A stretch of 64,000 bases of DNA, taken from contig CAYZZU010000012.1 of NCBI GenBank assembly GCA_964483105.1, forward strand, positions 1-64,000, read 5' to 3'. This DNA comes from CAYZZU01 sp964483105 (GTDB taxonomy: Bacteria; CG2-30-53-67). Under the pieces are notes generated by a model. That model worked only from the letters and a program-made list of their open reading frames with translations, was not told the origin of the DNA and did no database searches. Each line of letters opens with the position of its first letter. Within the stretch, counting starts at the first letter, position 1. A program made the translations under genes and the position numbers. This document shows positions 53,595-62,435 of this stretch, one piece after another.

Positions 53595-54233
53595 ATGTTC
53601 AAAAAAGCAATCCTGTTCATGATGATCCTGGGATTTGGGTATCTCCTTCCCGCGTCGAATCTTTATGCCTCTCCGGTGTTGGGGTATGTGAATCCGGGGT
53701 ACGGGGATGTCGATCCGGGTTATCAGGCCGCTCACCCGGGTTATCATTACGACCTCGGGAGTTCCACGACCGGCCTGGCTCTTTACACCTTCGAGAATGT
53801 CGCTCCCGGTGCGGGAGAGAACATGGTCGCCCTGTCCCTGGGGTTTGAATCGGATGTATTTGATCTCGCGCTTACCGCTCCGGTTGCGGGAAGTGCGAAT
53901 CCCGGCTGGTCCCTGGACTGGGTCGGGTTCGGACCGGACAAGGCGATCCTTTCCTGGAATTCACCGGGCCTGCCGGAGGGGGAGCAGCTTTCTTTTCTGG
54001 TGGACTATACGCTCCAGGATGACGCCATCAGCCTGGATGACGCGGGAGCCTGGGATGAAGCATCCTCGACGCCTGGATACTGGCAACAGGGCTTCGGGGT
54101 CCGTTATGGGAATGGAATGATCGGAGGAGGTTCCACCGCGCCCGTACCCGAACCCGGGACCTTGCTCCTGCTCGGCGTCAGCATGGTCAGTTTCGCAGCC
54201 TATGGAAGAAAGCGGTTGAACCGATCGAAGTGA
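53595..54233 (+). CDS. PEP-CTERM sorting domain protein
   Basis: The 212-residue exported protein has a signal peptide (residues 1-25, cleavage after ASA-like LYA), a Pro-Gly-Tyr repeat region (PGY at 34, 41 and 48), a beta-rich body of about 140 residues, and a C-terminal PEP-CTERM signal: VPEPGTLLLLG, a hydrophobic helix and the basic tail GRKRLNR. Exosortase cleaves such tails to anchor or release surface and matrix proteins. The ATG at 53595 has GAGGTGG upstream. No exosortase is in the window. It likely belongs to the extracellular matrix or biofilm. Confidence 0.9.
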   Translation: MFKKAILFMMILGFGYLLPASNLYASPVLGYVNPGYGDVDPGYQAAHPGYHYDLGSSTTGLALYTFENVAPGAGENMVALSLGFESDVFDLALTAPVAGSANPGWSLDWVGFGPDKAILSWNSPGLPEGEQLSFLVDYTLQDDAISLDDAGAWDEASSTPGYWQQGFGVRYGNGMIGGGSTAPVPEPGTLLLLGVSMVSFAAYGRKRLNRSK

Positions 54234-54274
54234 GAGAGATGAAAGTTCCCGTTCAGGCGGGGACTTGGTTTTCC

Positions 54275-54310
54275 AAAAAAGGCGCCCGTTTTTATCGGGG
54301 CGCCTTTTTT
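54275..54310. terminator. Bidirectional terminator between PEP-CTERM gene and prsT
   Basis: Perfect 12-base arms AAAAAAGGCGCC (54275-54286) and GGCGCCTTTTTT (54299-54310) flank 12 bases. The T-run on both strands makes it work in both directions. The last codons and stop of prsT lie inside the hairpin. Confidence 0.88.
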
Positions 54311-56505
54311 GGTGCGTGGCTGAGTCTGGAGAGAAGCAGCCTGCATCTTTCAATTCCGGGGAAGTCCTTCCCCGGCTTCAGGGCTTTTTGAAAATATCTC
54401 TTTGCCTCTTTGAGACGGCCCGATTCCAGAGTGACCTCCCCTAAATGATAATGCAGGATCGGCATGCCGGGCTTCAGGGTGATGGCTTTCTTCAGGGTGT
54501 TTTCAGCCTTTTCCGGTTCTTTGGACTTGAATTGGATCCAGCCCAGGGTATCCAGAAAAGGAGCGGCACCGGGGTGGAGTTTCGCCGCCTTTTCGGCGAG
54601 TTGTTTCGCCCGGGTCAGGTCGTTCCCCTCGTTTGCGTAGAGCCATGCCAGGTTGTTCAGGGCGAATCCGTTTTCGGGATGCAGGTCCAGGATTTTCTGA
54701 TACTGCTTCATGGCGGGAAGGATCGCCCCGGTTCGCTCATAGAGAACGGCCAGTTCGAAGCGGACCCGTTCCACGTCCGGCAGCCGTTCCGGATGGCGAG
54801 CTTTCAGCAGCGCCGTCTCGTAATCCCTGACGGCAAGGGGAAGCGCCCCCCGCGTGGCGTAGAACCGCCCCCGGTAGAGGTAGGGCTCCGTCCTGTCCGG
54901 CATCGCGTGAATCGCCCGGTTGTAACATGCTTCGGCAAGTTTTTCCTTCCTCGATCGAATTAAAATCTCCGCCTTGTTGAGATAAGGGGCCAGAAACGCG
55001 GGGTTTGCCGTGATCGACCGGTTAAAAAAATCGATGGCCTGGTTCCCTTTCCCTTCTCCGGCCAGGGCCTCTCCGGTCAGGTTCAGAAGAAGGGCATTAT
55101 CCGGCCACAACTTCAGGGCAACGCGGGCCTCGGCCAGGGCGTGCTGGAATTTTTTTTGAATCAGATAACTCAGGATCAGTCGGATCCTGGTCCCGATTCG
55201 GTCCGGATCGATCCGGATCGAGATGCGATACTCCTGGATCGCCTTTTCAATTTCTCCCAGCGATCCGTAATAGCCGGCGATGTTTTCGTGGGTCAGACGG
55301 GAATTCGGATCGATCCGGAGGGCCGCCCGGTATTTTTCAAGCGCATCGTCCGGATGTCCTGTCTTCAGATAGATCATGCCGAGCAGATTCAGGGCAAGGG
55401 GGTCCTCCGGCCGGCTCTTCGCGGCTCTTTCCAGATAACGGGTGGCTTCTTTGTCGTAATTCAGGATCAGGGCCGAGACGCCGGCGATCAGGTTGGCTCC
55501 CGCATGATTTGGTGATTTTTCAACGACTCTCCGGGCCATGGAGAAGGCCTGCTGCGTTTGATGCTGGCGAAAGTAGGCCTGCGCTAAAAGCAGGTAGGGC
55601 AGAGCCGTATCCGGTTTTCCTCTTATGGCGAGAAGCAGTTCACTGACGGCGGCCTGGCCGTTCTTTAATCCGAGGTAGGCTGCGCCTGTGATCAGGTGGG
55701 CCCGGGCCGACCCGGGGGAGAGGGACAGGGCTTTTTCTCCTTCGGAAAGGGCCTGTTTGAACCTCCCCAGGCGAACCAGAAGTTCTCCTAAAAGAAGGTG
55801 CCCTTCGGTCAGGCCGGGATTTCTCTCCAGGGTGGACTGCATCAGGTTCGCAGCCGCTTCGAGCTTTCCCTGCCGGCTTTGGATCCGGGCGATGTAGAGG
55901 GGGATCGAGCTGTCACCGGGGGATAGCTTCCGGGCCTTCCGGAAGGCTGCGAGGGCCTTTCCCATCTGTTTCCGCGTAAGGTAGAGCTTCCCCATGGAGA
56001 CAACAGCGGGATGGAAGTTAGGGTCCAGGTCCAGCGCTTTCTGGAACCGGGCGAGGGCTCCCTGGAAATCCTTTCTGGCCGCGCGGAGGTTGCCCAGAAG
56101 GAGATAGAGTCTGGGATCATCCTTGCGTCGGCTGAGGCAGACCGCTCCCTCACGGTCCGCATATTTCAGGTCATTGAGGAAATAGGCGGTTTCGGCTGCC
56201 GACAGGTGAAGATCGTAACTGTCCATTCCGTATTTCAATGCCGTTTCATATTCGCTCTGAGCGGTGTTGTATGTTGTTCCCAAACTGTAGGCTTTTCCCA
56301 GAAGGTAATGGGCCTCACCGCTTCCGGGGATCAGGCGTACCAGATTTTTGAATTCCACGACAGCTCCCTGAGAATTTCCCTGTTCCAGATAGGCGAGTCC
56401 CTGTGTGCGATGGCGGTTGATCTTCTGCTCTCTGGTTTCGCACGCGGAGAGAATGAGCAGCAGGGAAAGGATGCAGGAAAGGTAGAAAAGCCGTTTGCCG
56501 GGCAT
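54292..56505 (-). CDS. prsT: PEP-CTERM system TPR-repeat lipoprotein PrsT
   Basis: The 737-residue protein has a lipoprotein signal with lipobox LSAC (Cys at about residue 22) and about 19 TPR units filling the rest. This size and form match PrsT (TIGR02917), found next to exosortase systems and thought to help export or assemble the polysaccharide linked to PEP-CTERM proteins. AGGAGA precedes the ATG. It is convergent with the PEP-CTERM gene and has its own promoter. Its stop codon lies within the shared terminator. Confidence 0.88.
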   Translation of the reverse strand: MPGKRLFYLSCILSLLLILSACETREQKINRHRTQGLAYLEQGNSQGAVVEFKNLVRLIPGSGEAHYLLGKAYSLGTTYNTAQSEYETALKYGMDSYDLHLSAAETAYFLNDLKYADREGAVCLSRRKDDPRLYLLLGNLRAARKDFQGALARFQKALDLDPNFHPAVVSMGKLYLTRKQMGKALAAFRKARKLSPGDSSIPLYIARIQSRQGKLEAAANLMQSTLERNPGLTEGHLLLGELLVRLGRFKQALSEGEKALSLSPGSARAHLITGAAYLGLKNGQAAVSELLLAIRGKPDTALPYLLLAQAYFRQHQTQQAFSMARRVVEKSPNHAGANLIAGVSALILNYDKEATRYLERAAKSRPEDPLALNLLGMIYLKTGHPDDALEKYRAALRIDPNSRLTHENIAGYYGSLGEIEKAIQEYRISIRIDPDRIGTRIRLILSYLIQKKFQHALAEARVALKLWPDNALLLNLTGEALAGEGKGNQAIDFFNRSITANPAFLAPYLNKAEILIRSRKEKLAEACYNRAIHAMPDRTEPYLYRGRFYATRGALPLAVRDYETALLKARHPERLPDVERVRFELAVLYERTGAILPAMKQYQKILDLHPENGFALNNLAWLYANEGNDLTRAKQLAEKAAKLHPGAAPFLDTLGWIQFKSKEPEKAENTLKKAITLKPGMPILHYHLGEVTLESGRLKEAKRYFQKALKPGKDFPGIERCRLLLSRLSHAPKKAPR

Positions 56506-56530
56506 AAGCGGGTCTCCTGATTCTCTTTAT

Positions 56531-56560
56531 ACTATAATGAGAGCGAGAGAGATCCGTCAA
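56531..56560 (-). promoter_or_regulatory. Sigma-70-type promoter of prsT
   Basis: On the minus strand TTGACG (56555-56560), 18 bases, and TATAGT (56531-56536) precede the prsT ATG by about 25 bases. Unlike the PEP-CTERM gene it shows no -24/-12 element. Confidence 0.6.
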
Positions 56561-56807
56561 CCCCTGTATTTCCCTTGCTCTTCAGGGGGCCGGAGTGCCA
56601 GGCAAAATTTTTTCTTCCCTGGCTTCCGGCCGGCAAACCTTTTGAGCGGATCTTCCACGGAAAGCCGGCCTCCGCGCAACTCCTCCTGCTGGATCATCTC
56701 TTCCGGAATCCCACGCCGATCCGCCCCCGACCGGATCCATACACAAACCGACGGTCGAGCGTCAGGGGCGATTCAGAAGGTGAGTGCAGTTCCGAATTGG
56801 ATCTGGC
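56561..56807. other. Spacer upstream of prsT without recognisable gene
   Basis: These 247 bases lie between the prsT promoter and repeat copy D. Short frames exist on both strands but have no ribosome-binding site or recognisable product. Nothing else is visible. Confidence 0.4.
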
Positions 56808-56912
56808 TGCGTGACAGGGGGGACGCGCCCCCTTCGGAGGCGTGGAGAAAAGGCCCTGAACTCCTCAACAAAACGATCTGAACATTTCTATCGCTGGATT
56901 CGGGGGCGCCGG
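56808..56912 (-). repeat. Dispersed repeat, copy D (5' module, inverted)
   Basis: Read on the minus strand, it has the CGAATCCAGCGATAGAAATG block, AGGGCCTTTTCTCCACGCC, TCCGAAGGGGGCGCG and CCCCCCTGTCACGCAG, matching copy B (33195-33300) closely. The GCGTGACAGGGGGG segment is also in copy C on the plus strand. It ends 6 bases before the panC promoter. Confidence 0.8.
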
Positions 56913-56917
56913 CTTTG

Positions 56918-56946
56918 TTGACAAGGGGATCGGGCGGAGGTAGGAT
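56918..56946 (+). promoter_or_regulatory. Sigma-70-type promoter of panC
   Basis: TTGACA (56918-56923), 17 bases, and TAGGAT (56941-56946) lie about 47 bases before the panC ATG. The element directly borders repeat copy D. Confidence 0.65.
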
Positions 56947-56993
56947 AGAGTCGTTCTGTTCATTTTCGTGGAAGAGGGACCGGTGAGGGAAAG

Positions 56994-57839
56994 ATGAAAA
57001 CCATCGAGATGATTTCAGAAATGAAGACTGCCGCCAGGTTGTTGCGCGCCGAGGGAAAGTCTATCGGTTTGGTCCCGACCATGGGGGCCTTTCATGAAGG
57101 GCATCTTTCGTTGATGCGGGCGGCCCGCTCACAGAATGACGTGGTGGTAGTGAGCCTTTTTGTCAACCCGATCCAGTTCGGGCCCGACGAAGACCTGGAT
57201 CGTTATCCCAGGAACCTGAACCGTGACATCGAACTGGCCCAGGGCGAGTCTGTGGACATCCTCTTTATTCCACAATCCGGAGAGATCTACCCCGAAGGAG
57301 ACTGTACCCGGATCACGGTGCAGGGGTTGTCCGACCGCCTCTGCGGGGAAAGCCGTCCCGGCCATTTCCAGGGGGTGGCCACGGTGGTTGCGAAGTTGTT
57401 TAACATGATCCTTCCGCACAGGGCCTACTTCGGCCTGAAGGATTTTCAGCAGACGGTGGTGATCCGAAGGATCGTTCAGGATCTGCATTTTGATGTTCAA
57501 CTGGTGACCCTTCCCACGGTCCGGGAACCGGACGGGTTGGCCATGAGCTCCAGGAACAGCTACCTCTCACCGGCAGAGCGCGCCTCCGCACTCTGCCTGA
57601 AGCAGGCCCTGGACCAGGCGGTGCACCAGATTCAGGAAGGGGAGAGGAGCGCCGATCGGATTCGGGGGAGCATCCGGGACCGGATCCTGCGGGAGAAGTC
57701 TGCGCGGATCGATTATGTCTCGGTTTCGGATCCCCGGACTTTGAAGGAGGTCTCGGTGATCCGGGGGGAGGTGGTCATCGCCCTGGCCGTGTTTATCGGG
57801 GAGACCCGGTTGATCGATAATGTGGTGGTCTCCCCTTGA
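56994..57839 (+). CDS. panC: Pantothenate synthetase
   Basis: PanC condenses pantoate with beta-alanine using ATP, the last step to pantothenate for CoA. The 281-residue enzyme shows PTMGAFHEGHLSL (about residues 24-36, with the HIGH-like HxGH), FVNPIQFGPDEDLDRYPR split over 60-77, the pantoate site in GLKDFQQ, and the KMSKS-like MSSRNSYLSP. All are standard. GAGGGA precedes the ATG. It stands alone, with maf convergent downstream. Confidence 0.97.
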   Translation: MKTIEMISEMKTAARLLRAEGKSIGLVPTMGAFHEGHLSLMRAARSQNDVVVVSLFVNPIQFGPDEDLDRYPRNLNRDIELAQGESVDILFIPQSGEIYPEGDCTRITVQGLSDRLCGESRPGHFQGVATVVAKLFNMILPHRAYFGLKDFQQTVVIRRIVQDLHFDVQLVTLPTVREPDGLAMSSRNSYLSPAERASALCLKQALDQAVHQIQEGERSADRIRGSIRDRILREKSARIDYVSVSDPRTLKEVSVIRGEVVIALAVFIGETRLIDNVVVSP

Positions 57840-57872
57840 AGCCGGCTATGGTTCGGTGGATGGACGGCTGAA

Positions 57873-58448
57873 TCAGACGACTTCGATTCCCATGCTTCGC
57901 AACATGCCTGCGAGACGGGCGAGGGGGAGCCCCACGACGTTGGTATAGCACCCCTCGATCCTTTGGACCAGGAGGGCGCCTCGCCCCTGAATTCCATAGG
58001 CACCCGCCTTGTCCAACGGTTCACCCGAAGCGACATAGCGCGAGATTTCCCGCTCAGAAAGAGTTCGGAAAAAAACCCGGGTGACCTCTTCTTCCTGAAG
58101 ACGGGATCCATCTTCAGCATTCACCAGGGCCACTGCCGTGATCACATCGTGAGTCTTTCCGGAAAGGGCCTGCAGAAGCTGAAAGGCGGCTTGAGGATCC
58201 TGCGGTTTTCCGATCGGGGTCCCATCGAGAACCACCAGGGTGTCCGCGCCGATGACGATTCCGGAGTCGAGTCCTGTTGCAACCTGCTCGGCCTTTTTCA
58301 GGGCCATCTTTTTTGCGGTCTCTCTCGGTGGGAGGCCTTCTTCCCATTCTTCCGGGATCCGGCTCGGGATCACTTCAAACGAAAGACCGATCCGTCGGAG
58401 CAGATCCCTGCGGCGTGGGGAGGCCGAGGCCAGAATCAATGTTTTCAT
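57873..58448 (-). CDS. maf: Maf family nucleotide pyrophosphatase
   Basis: The 191-residue protein has the Maf start LILASASPRRRDLL (residues 3-16), GADTLVVLDG with the catalytic Asp, and KPQDPQAA. Maf proteins hydrolyse dTTP, UTP or modified nucleotides and limit their incorporation; they also affect septum formation. The family length is about 190-200. It converges with panC, 30 bases away. Confidence 0.95.
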   Translation of the reverse strand: MKTLILASASPRRRDLLRRIGLSFEVIPSRIPEEWEEGLPPRETAKKMALKKAEQVATGLDSGIVIGADTLVVLDGTPIGKPQDPQAAFQLLQALSGKTHDVITAVALVNAEDGSRLQEEEVTRVFFRTLSEREISRYVASGEPLDKAGAYGIQGRGALLVQRIEGCYTNVVGLPLARLAGMLRSMGIEVV

Positions 58449-58558
58449 CTAAAAGGGGTCTCCACGCAGAGGGACAGTGTAAGGTCCCAAACTTCATCGT
58501 TTCTTCCGAAAAAAACAAGATATGCAATATTCTTCTGAAAATCAATCGTTTTTCAACG

Positions 58559-58587
58559 TGGACTTTTAATCCGGGCTACTATATACT
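58559..58587 (+). promoter_or_regulatory. Possible promoter of the ntrY/ntrX-like pair
   Basis: TGGACT (58559-58564), 17 bases, and TATACT (58582-58587) occur in an AT-rich part of the 276-bp gap before the kinase gene. The leader would be about 140-200 bases. Confidence 0.45.
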
Positions 58588-58724
58588 TTGAATCCCGCCG
58601 TAGCCGTCCAGTCCAGGTTCCTGTTCCGAAAATTTCATTATGGAATGCGGCAAGGATTCTGACGGGAGGCGCGCGGCGCTCCGGGCGGCGTGTAAGCGGA
58701 AGGCATCATACGGCGGACGGATTT

Positions 58725-60989
58725 TTGATGAAGCCGTCAGGGTCTGGAATCCTGAGGGATCCCATGGGAAAACCGGATGACAACAACATGAAAAAAACCT
58801 CCAATCACCACCGATTTCGACGGGGCCTGTTGATTTTCCTGGGCGGAACGGTTCTGATGGGGATTTTCTCTCTTCTCTGGCGGGTTCTGAGCGATACGGG
58901 AGAGATCCGCTTTCCTGTCTCCGATTATCTTCTTCTGTTCGCGTTGGGGGTTCTGATTACGGCCCTGTCTCTCACCCTGATCCTCATGGTTTTCCGGATT
59001 CTGATCAAATACTATTTCGAGGGGAGGAAGACCCCGCCCCGGGCCCGGATCAAAACCAAACTGATCGTTGCTTTCATCGGTTTTTCCGTGATTCCTTCGA
59101 TCCTTCTTTTTACCACGGCCAGCCTCCTGATTATTACAAGTATTGATAACTGGTTTAACGAGAAGGTTGAAAACTCCTTGAAGGAGTCGATGGATGTGGC
59201 CCGGGTCTACAACAGGAATTCGGAGTTGAACGCCCTCTATTACGGTCGGCAGATCAGCGCACGGATCACGGAAGAAAAGCTTTTGAACGAGAGCAATCTG
59301 ATCCGTCTTTCCGAGTTGATCCAGCAGAAACAGAAGGAGTACAATCTTGGGGTGGTTGAGATCTTCTCGGCTACCCGGGAAGAACTTGTGACCGCCATGA
59401 ATCCTGAGGTTCCATCCAAGACCTTTGTGGGCCCCCGGGCGGAAATCATCGAGAAGGGGCTCAACGGCAGGGAGGTGACCGAGAGCGAACCCGCGGGGGA
59501 GGGGGAGATCATCCGGGGCGTGGTTCCGGTCCTCTCTTCCTGGAACCACAAGGATGTGGTCGGGGTGATTGTGGTCAACTATTATGTGCAGAAAAGCCTG
59601 ACCACCAAGATGGTGAATATCACCCGGGCTTTCAACGAATACCGGGACCAGGCGATGTTGAAGAATCCGATCAAGGGGATCTACATCATGTTTCTTCTTC
59701 TGGTGACCCTGGTGATCGTATTTTCCGCGACCTGGGTAGGTCTCTATCAGGCGAGAAAAATCACGATTCCGATTCAGAACCTGACATCCGCGACCCACAG
59801 GATTGCCGAGGGGGATCTCGATTTTGTCATCGATGTGGAGGCCAAGGATGAAGTGGGACTTCTCGTGGACTCCTTCAACCAGATGATGAGCGATCTGAAA
59901 GCGAGCAAGGAAAATCTGGAGAGGACCAATATTGAACTGAAGGCCTCCAACCGGGAACTCGACCGGAGGCGGAGCTACATTGAGACCATTCTGCAGAACA
60001 TCGATACGGGAGTGATTTCCATCGACTGGGAGGGACGGATCACCACCATCAATCAGGCTGCGGAACGGATGCTTGGGGTCCGGATGTATGAGGCGAGGGG
60101 GAAGGGGTATCAGCAGGTTCTGAAATTTCCCAAATTGCTGGAGTGCATCGGGGTTGTGACTTTGGAGCATCGCAAGAGCTTCGGACGGGAATTTCAGTTG
60201 GCCGCCGAAGGGAGAACTCTTTTTGTCAAGATTCAAGTGACTGCCCTGGAGGATGATCGGGAGAATTATCTGGGTGCCGTTGTGGTTCTGGATGATTTTA
60301 CCGATCTGGCCAAGGTCCAGAAAGTGGCGGCCTGGCGGGAAGTGGCCCGCAGAATCGCTCATGAGATCAAGAATCCCCTGACACCGATCCAGCTTTCGGC
60401 TCAGCGTCTTCGCCGGAAACAGGAAAAAAACGCCCCGGATCTTCACGCCGTCCTGTTGGAATGTACGTCCACCATCATCCATGAGGTGGAGGGGCTGAAG
60501 AGATTGGTCAACGAGTTTTCCCAGTTCGCGAAGATGCCGGATGCGCAACCCTCGCCCAACGATCTTCATGAGATTGTCTCCGAGGTTTGCACTCTCTACG
60601 AAGGGCACAAGGGAATTTCGATCCTGCGGGATCTGGACGAACGTCTGCCGGTACTGAATATCGATCGGGAGCAGATCCGGAGGGTGTTGCTCAATCTTCT
60701 GGAAAACGCCGTCGCGGCCATGGAGGGCCGGGGAACCATCCAGGTCCTGACACACTTCAATGAAGAACTGAAGATCGCGACCCTGGAAATCCGTGATGAG
60801 GGGGCGGGGATCCGCGCGGAGGACCGGGAGAAGCTTTTCCTGCCTTATTTTTCAAGGAAGAAAGCCGGAACGGGCCTCGGCTTGGCGATCGTGGACCGGA
60901 TTATCAAGGACCATGGCGGATATATCCGCGTGAAGGACAACCATCCAAAAGGTACCATCTTCGTGATAGAACTCCCGACCGTGGCGTGA
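58725..60989 (+). CDS. NtrY-like membrane sensor histidine kinase
   Basis: The kinase has three or four transmembrane helices (about residues 34-54, 64-86, 109-133 and 312-335), an outer sensing region between the last two, HAMP (about 340-390), PAS (about 410-520), HisKA with phospho-His in RIAHEIKNPLTP (about 545), and an HATPase domain (NLLENAVAAM, GTGLGLAI). This is the NtrY layout, 754 residues at most. Starts at 58725, 58764 (after GAGGGA) and 58788 are all possible; 58764 has the best site. Its regulator follows 14 bases downstream. NtrY/NtrX pairs respond to nitrogen or redox state; the signal here is unknown. Confidence 0.88.
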   Translation: MMKPSGSGILRDPMGKPDDNNMKKTSNHHRFRRGLLIFLGGTVLMGIFSLLWRVLSDTGEIRFPVSDYLLLFALGVLITALSLTLILMVFRILIKYYFEGRKTPPRARIKTKLIVAFIGFSVIPSILLFTTASLLIITSIDNWFNEKVENSLKESMDVARVYNRNSELNALYYGRQISARITEEKLLNESNLIRLSELIQQKQKEYNLGVVEIFSATREELVTAMNPEVPSKTFVGPRAEIIEKGLNGREVTESEPAGEGEIIRGVVPVLSSWNHKDVVGVIVVNYYVQKSLTTKMVNITRAFNEYRDQAMLKNPIKGIYIMFLLLVTLVIVFSATWVGLYQARKITIPIQNLTSATHRIAEGDLDFVIDVEAKDEVGLLVDSFNQMMSDLKASKENLERTNIELKASNRELDRRRSYIETILQNIDTGVISIDWEGRITTINQAAERMLGVRMYEARGKGYQQVLKFPKLLECIGVVTLEHRKSFGREFQLAAEGRTLFVKIQVTALEDDRENYLGAVVVLDDFTDLAKVQKVAAWREVARRIAHEIKNPLTPIQLSAQRLRRKQEKNAPDLHAVLLECTSTIIHEVEGLKRLVNEFSQFAKMPDAQPSPNDLHEIVSEVCTLYEGHKGISILRDLDERLPVLNIDREQIRRVLLNLLENAVAAMEGRGTIQVLTHFNEELKIATLEIRDEGAGIRAEDREKLFLPYFSRKKAGTGLGLAIVDRIIKDHGGYIRVKDNHPKGTIFVIELPTVA

Positions 60990-61002
60990 AAGGATATTCG
61001 AG

Positions 61003-62367
61003 ATGGCTGCAAGGATCCTGGTGGTCGATGATGAAGCAAGAATCGTAAAAACCCTGACCGATGTTTTGCAGGATGAGGGGTTTGAAGTCTTTTCCGTGGA
61101 GTCCGGGGAGGAGGCACTCCGGATATTCCACCAGGTTTCTCCGGAGGTCACGCTTCTGGATGTCTGGCTCGAGGGGATCGACGGGATCGAGGTTCTCCGG
61201 GAAATCCGACGGGAAGCTCCGGACGCCCTGGTGATCATGATGTCCGGGCACGGCACCATTGAAACGGCCGTGCGAGCCACCAAGTTTGGTGCCTATGATT
61301 TTATTGAAAAACCTCTTTCCGTCGATAAACTGGTGATTGTGATCCGGAACGCCCTCGAGAAGAGGCGGCTGAAAGAAGAGAATCGCAATCTTCGGAAGAA
61401 GCTGGATCAGGGATACGAAATCATCGGCAAATCCTCCGTCATCCGGGAGCTTAAGAGACAGATTGAAATTGCCGGTCCCAGTAATGGGCGGGTCCTTATT
61501 TCCGGTGAAAACGGGACCGGAAAGGAACTGATCGCCCGTCAAATTCATTTTCAAAGCGCCCGCTCGGAACGACCCTTCGTCGAGGTCAACTGCGCGGCGA
61601 TTCCACAGGATCTGATCGAATCGGAACTGTTCGGTCACGAGAGGGGTTCTTTTTCCGGCGCCATCCGGTTACGGAAAGGGAAATTTGAACTGGCGGATCA
61701 GGGAACCCTGTTCCTCGACGAGATCGGGGACATGAGTTTGGCGACCCAGGCGAAGGTGCTTCGCGTCCTGCAGGAGCAGACCGTGCAGAGGGTGGGCGGC
61801 ACGGGGCCCATCGCGGTGGATGTTCGGGTTATCGCTGCTTCGAACAAGAAACTCGAGGATGAAATCCGGGAAGGGCGCTTTCGGGAGGATCTCTTCTACC
61901 GTCTGAACGTGATTCCCTTTTATGTTTCTCCTCTCCGTGAAAGGCGGGAAGATATTCCGGTTCTGGTGGAACATTTCATCGAGGAATATGCCGGGAGGAA
62001 CGGGACCAAACCGAAGCGGATCCTGCCGGAAGGAATGGCCCTGCTCATGGAGTACGACTGGCCCGGGAATGTCCGGGAACTCAAGAACATTGTCGAACGG
62101 ATCATGATCATGGTCCAGAAAGAGGTCATCGGACCGGACGAGATTCCCCTTGTGGCGCCCGTCGGTGTTCGGGAAAGGACCGGAGTATGGCCTTACAGCG
62201 GAAGTCTCCGTGAAGCGAGGCGTCAGTTTGAGGGGGACTATATCCGCCGGAAACTGAAGGAAAACGGCTGGAACATTTCCAGAACCGCGAAGGTGCTTCA
62301 GATCGAACGGAGCAATCTCCATCGCAAGATCAGGAGCCTCGGTTTGGAAGAAGACCGGAAGTCGTGA
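61003..62367 (+). CDS. NtrX-like sigma-54 response regulator
   Basis: The 454-residue regulator has a receiver domain (phospho-Asp in LDVWLEGIDG), an AAA+ domain with Walker A GENGTGKE, and a Fis-type HTH (WNISRTAKVLQIERSNLHRKI). The sigma-54 contact loop reads GSFSGA where GAFTGA is canonical, so productive sigma-54 activation is uncertain and it may instead act as a sigma-54-independent regulator, as NtrX does in some bacteria. It is co-transcribed with the NtrY-like kinase. Confidence 0.88.
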   Translation: MAARILVVDDEARIVKTLTDVLQDEGFEVFSVESGEEALRIFHQVSPEVTLLDVWLEGIDGIEVLREIRREAPDALVIMMSGHGTIETAVRATKFGAYDFIEKPLSVDKLVIVIRNALEKRRLKEENRNLRKKLDQGYEIIGKSSVIRELKRQIEIAGPSNGRVLISGENGTGKELIARQIHFQSARSERPFVEVNCAAIPQDLIESELFGHERGSFSGAIRLRKGKFELADQGTLFLDEIGDMSLATQAKVLRVLQEQTVQRVGGTGPIAVDVRVIAASNKKLEDEIREGRFREDLFYRLNVIPFYVSPLRERREDIPVLVEHFIEEYAGRNGTKPKRILPEGMALLMEYDWPGNVRELKNIVERIMIMVQKEVIGPDEIPLVAPVGVRERTGVWPYSGSLREARRQFEGDYIRRKLKENGWNISRTAKVLQIERSNLHRKIRSLGLEEDRKS

Positions 62368-62435
62368 TGATATCCGGGAGGTTGTTTCTTCCCCGGACAT
62401 GGCTTCCTTGGCGCCGGTTTCAGGACCCCTGTTTT

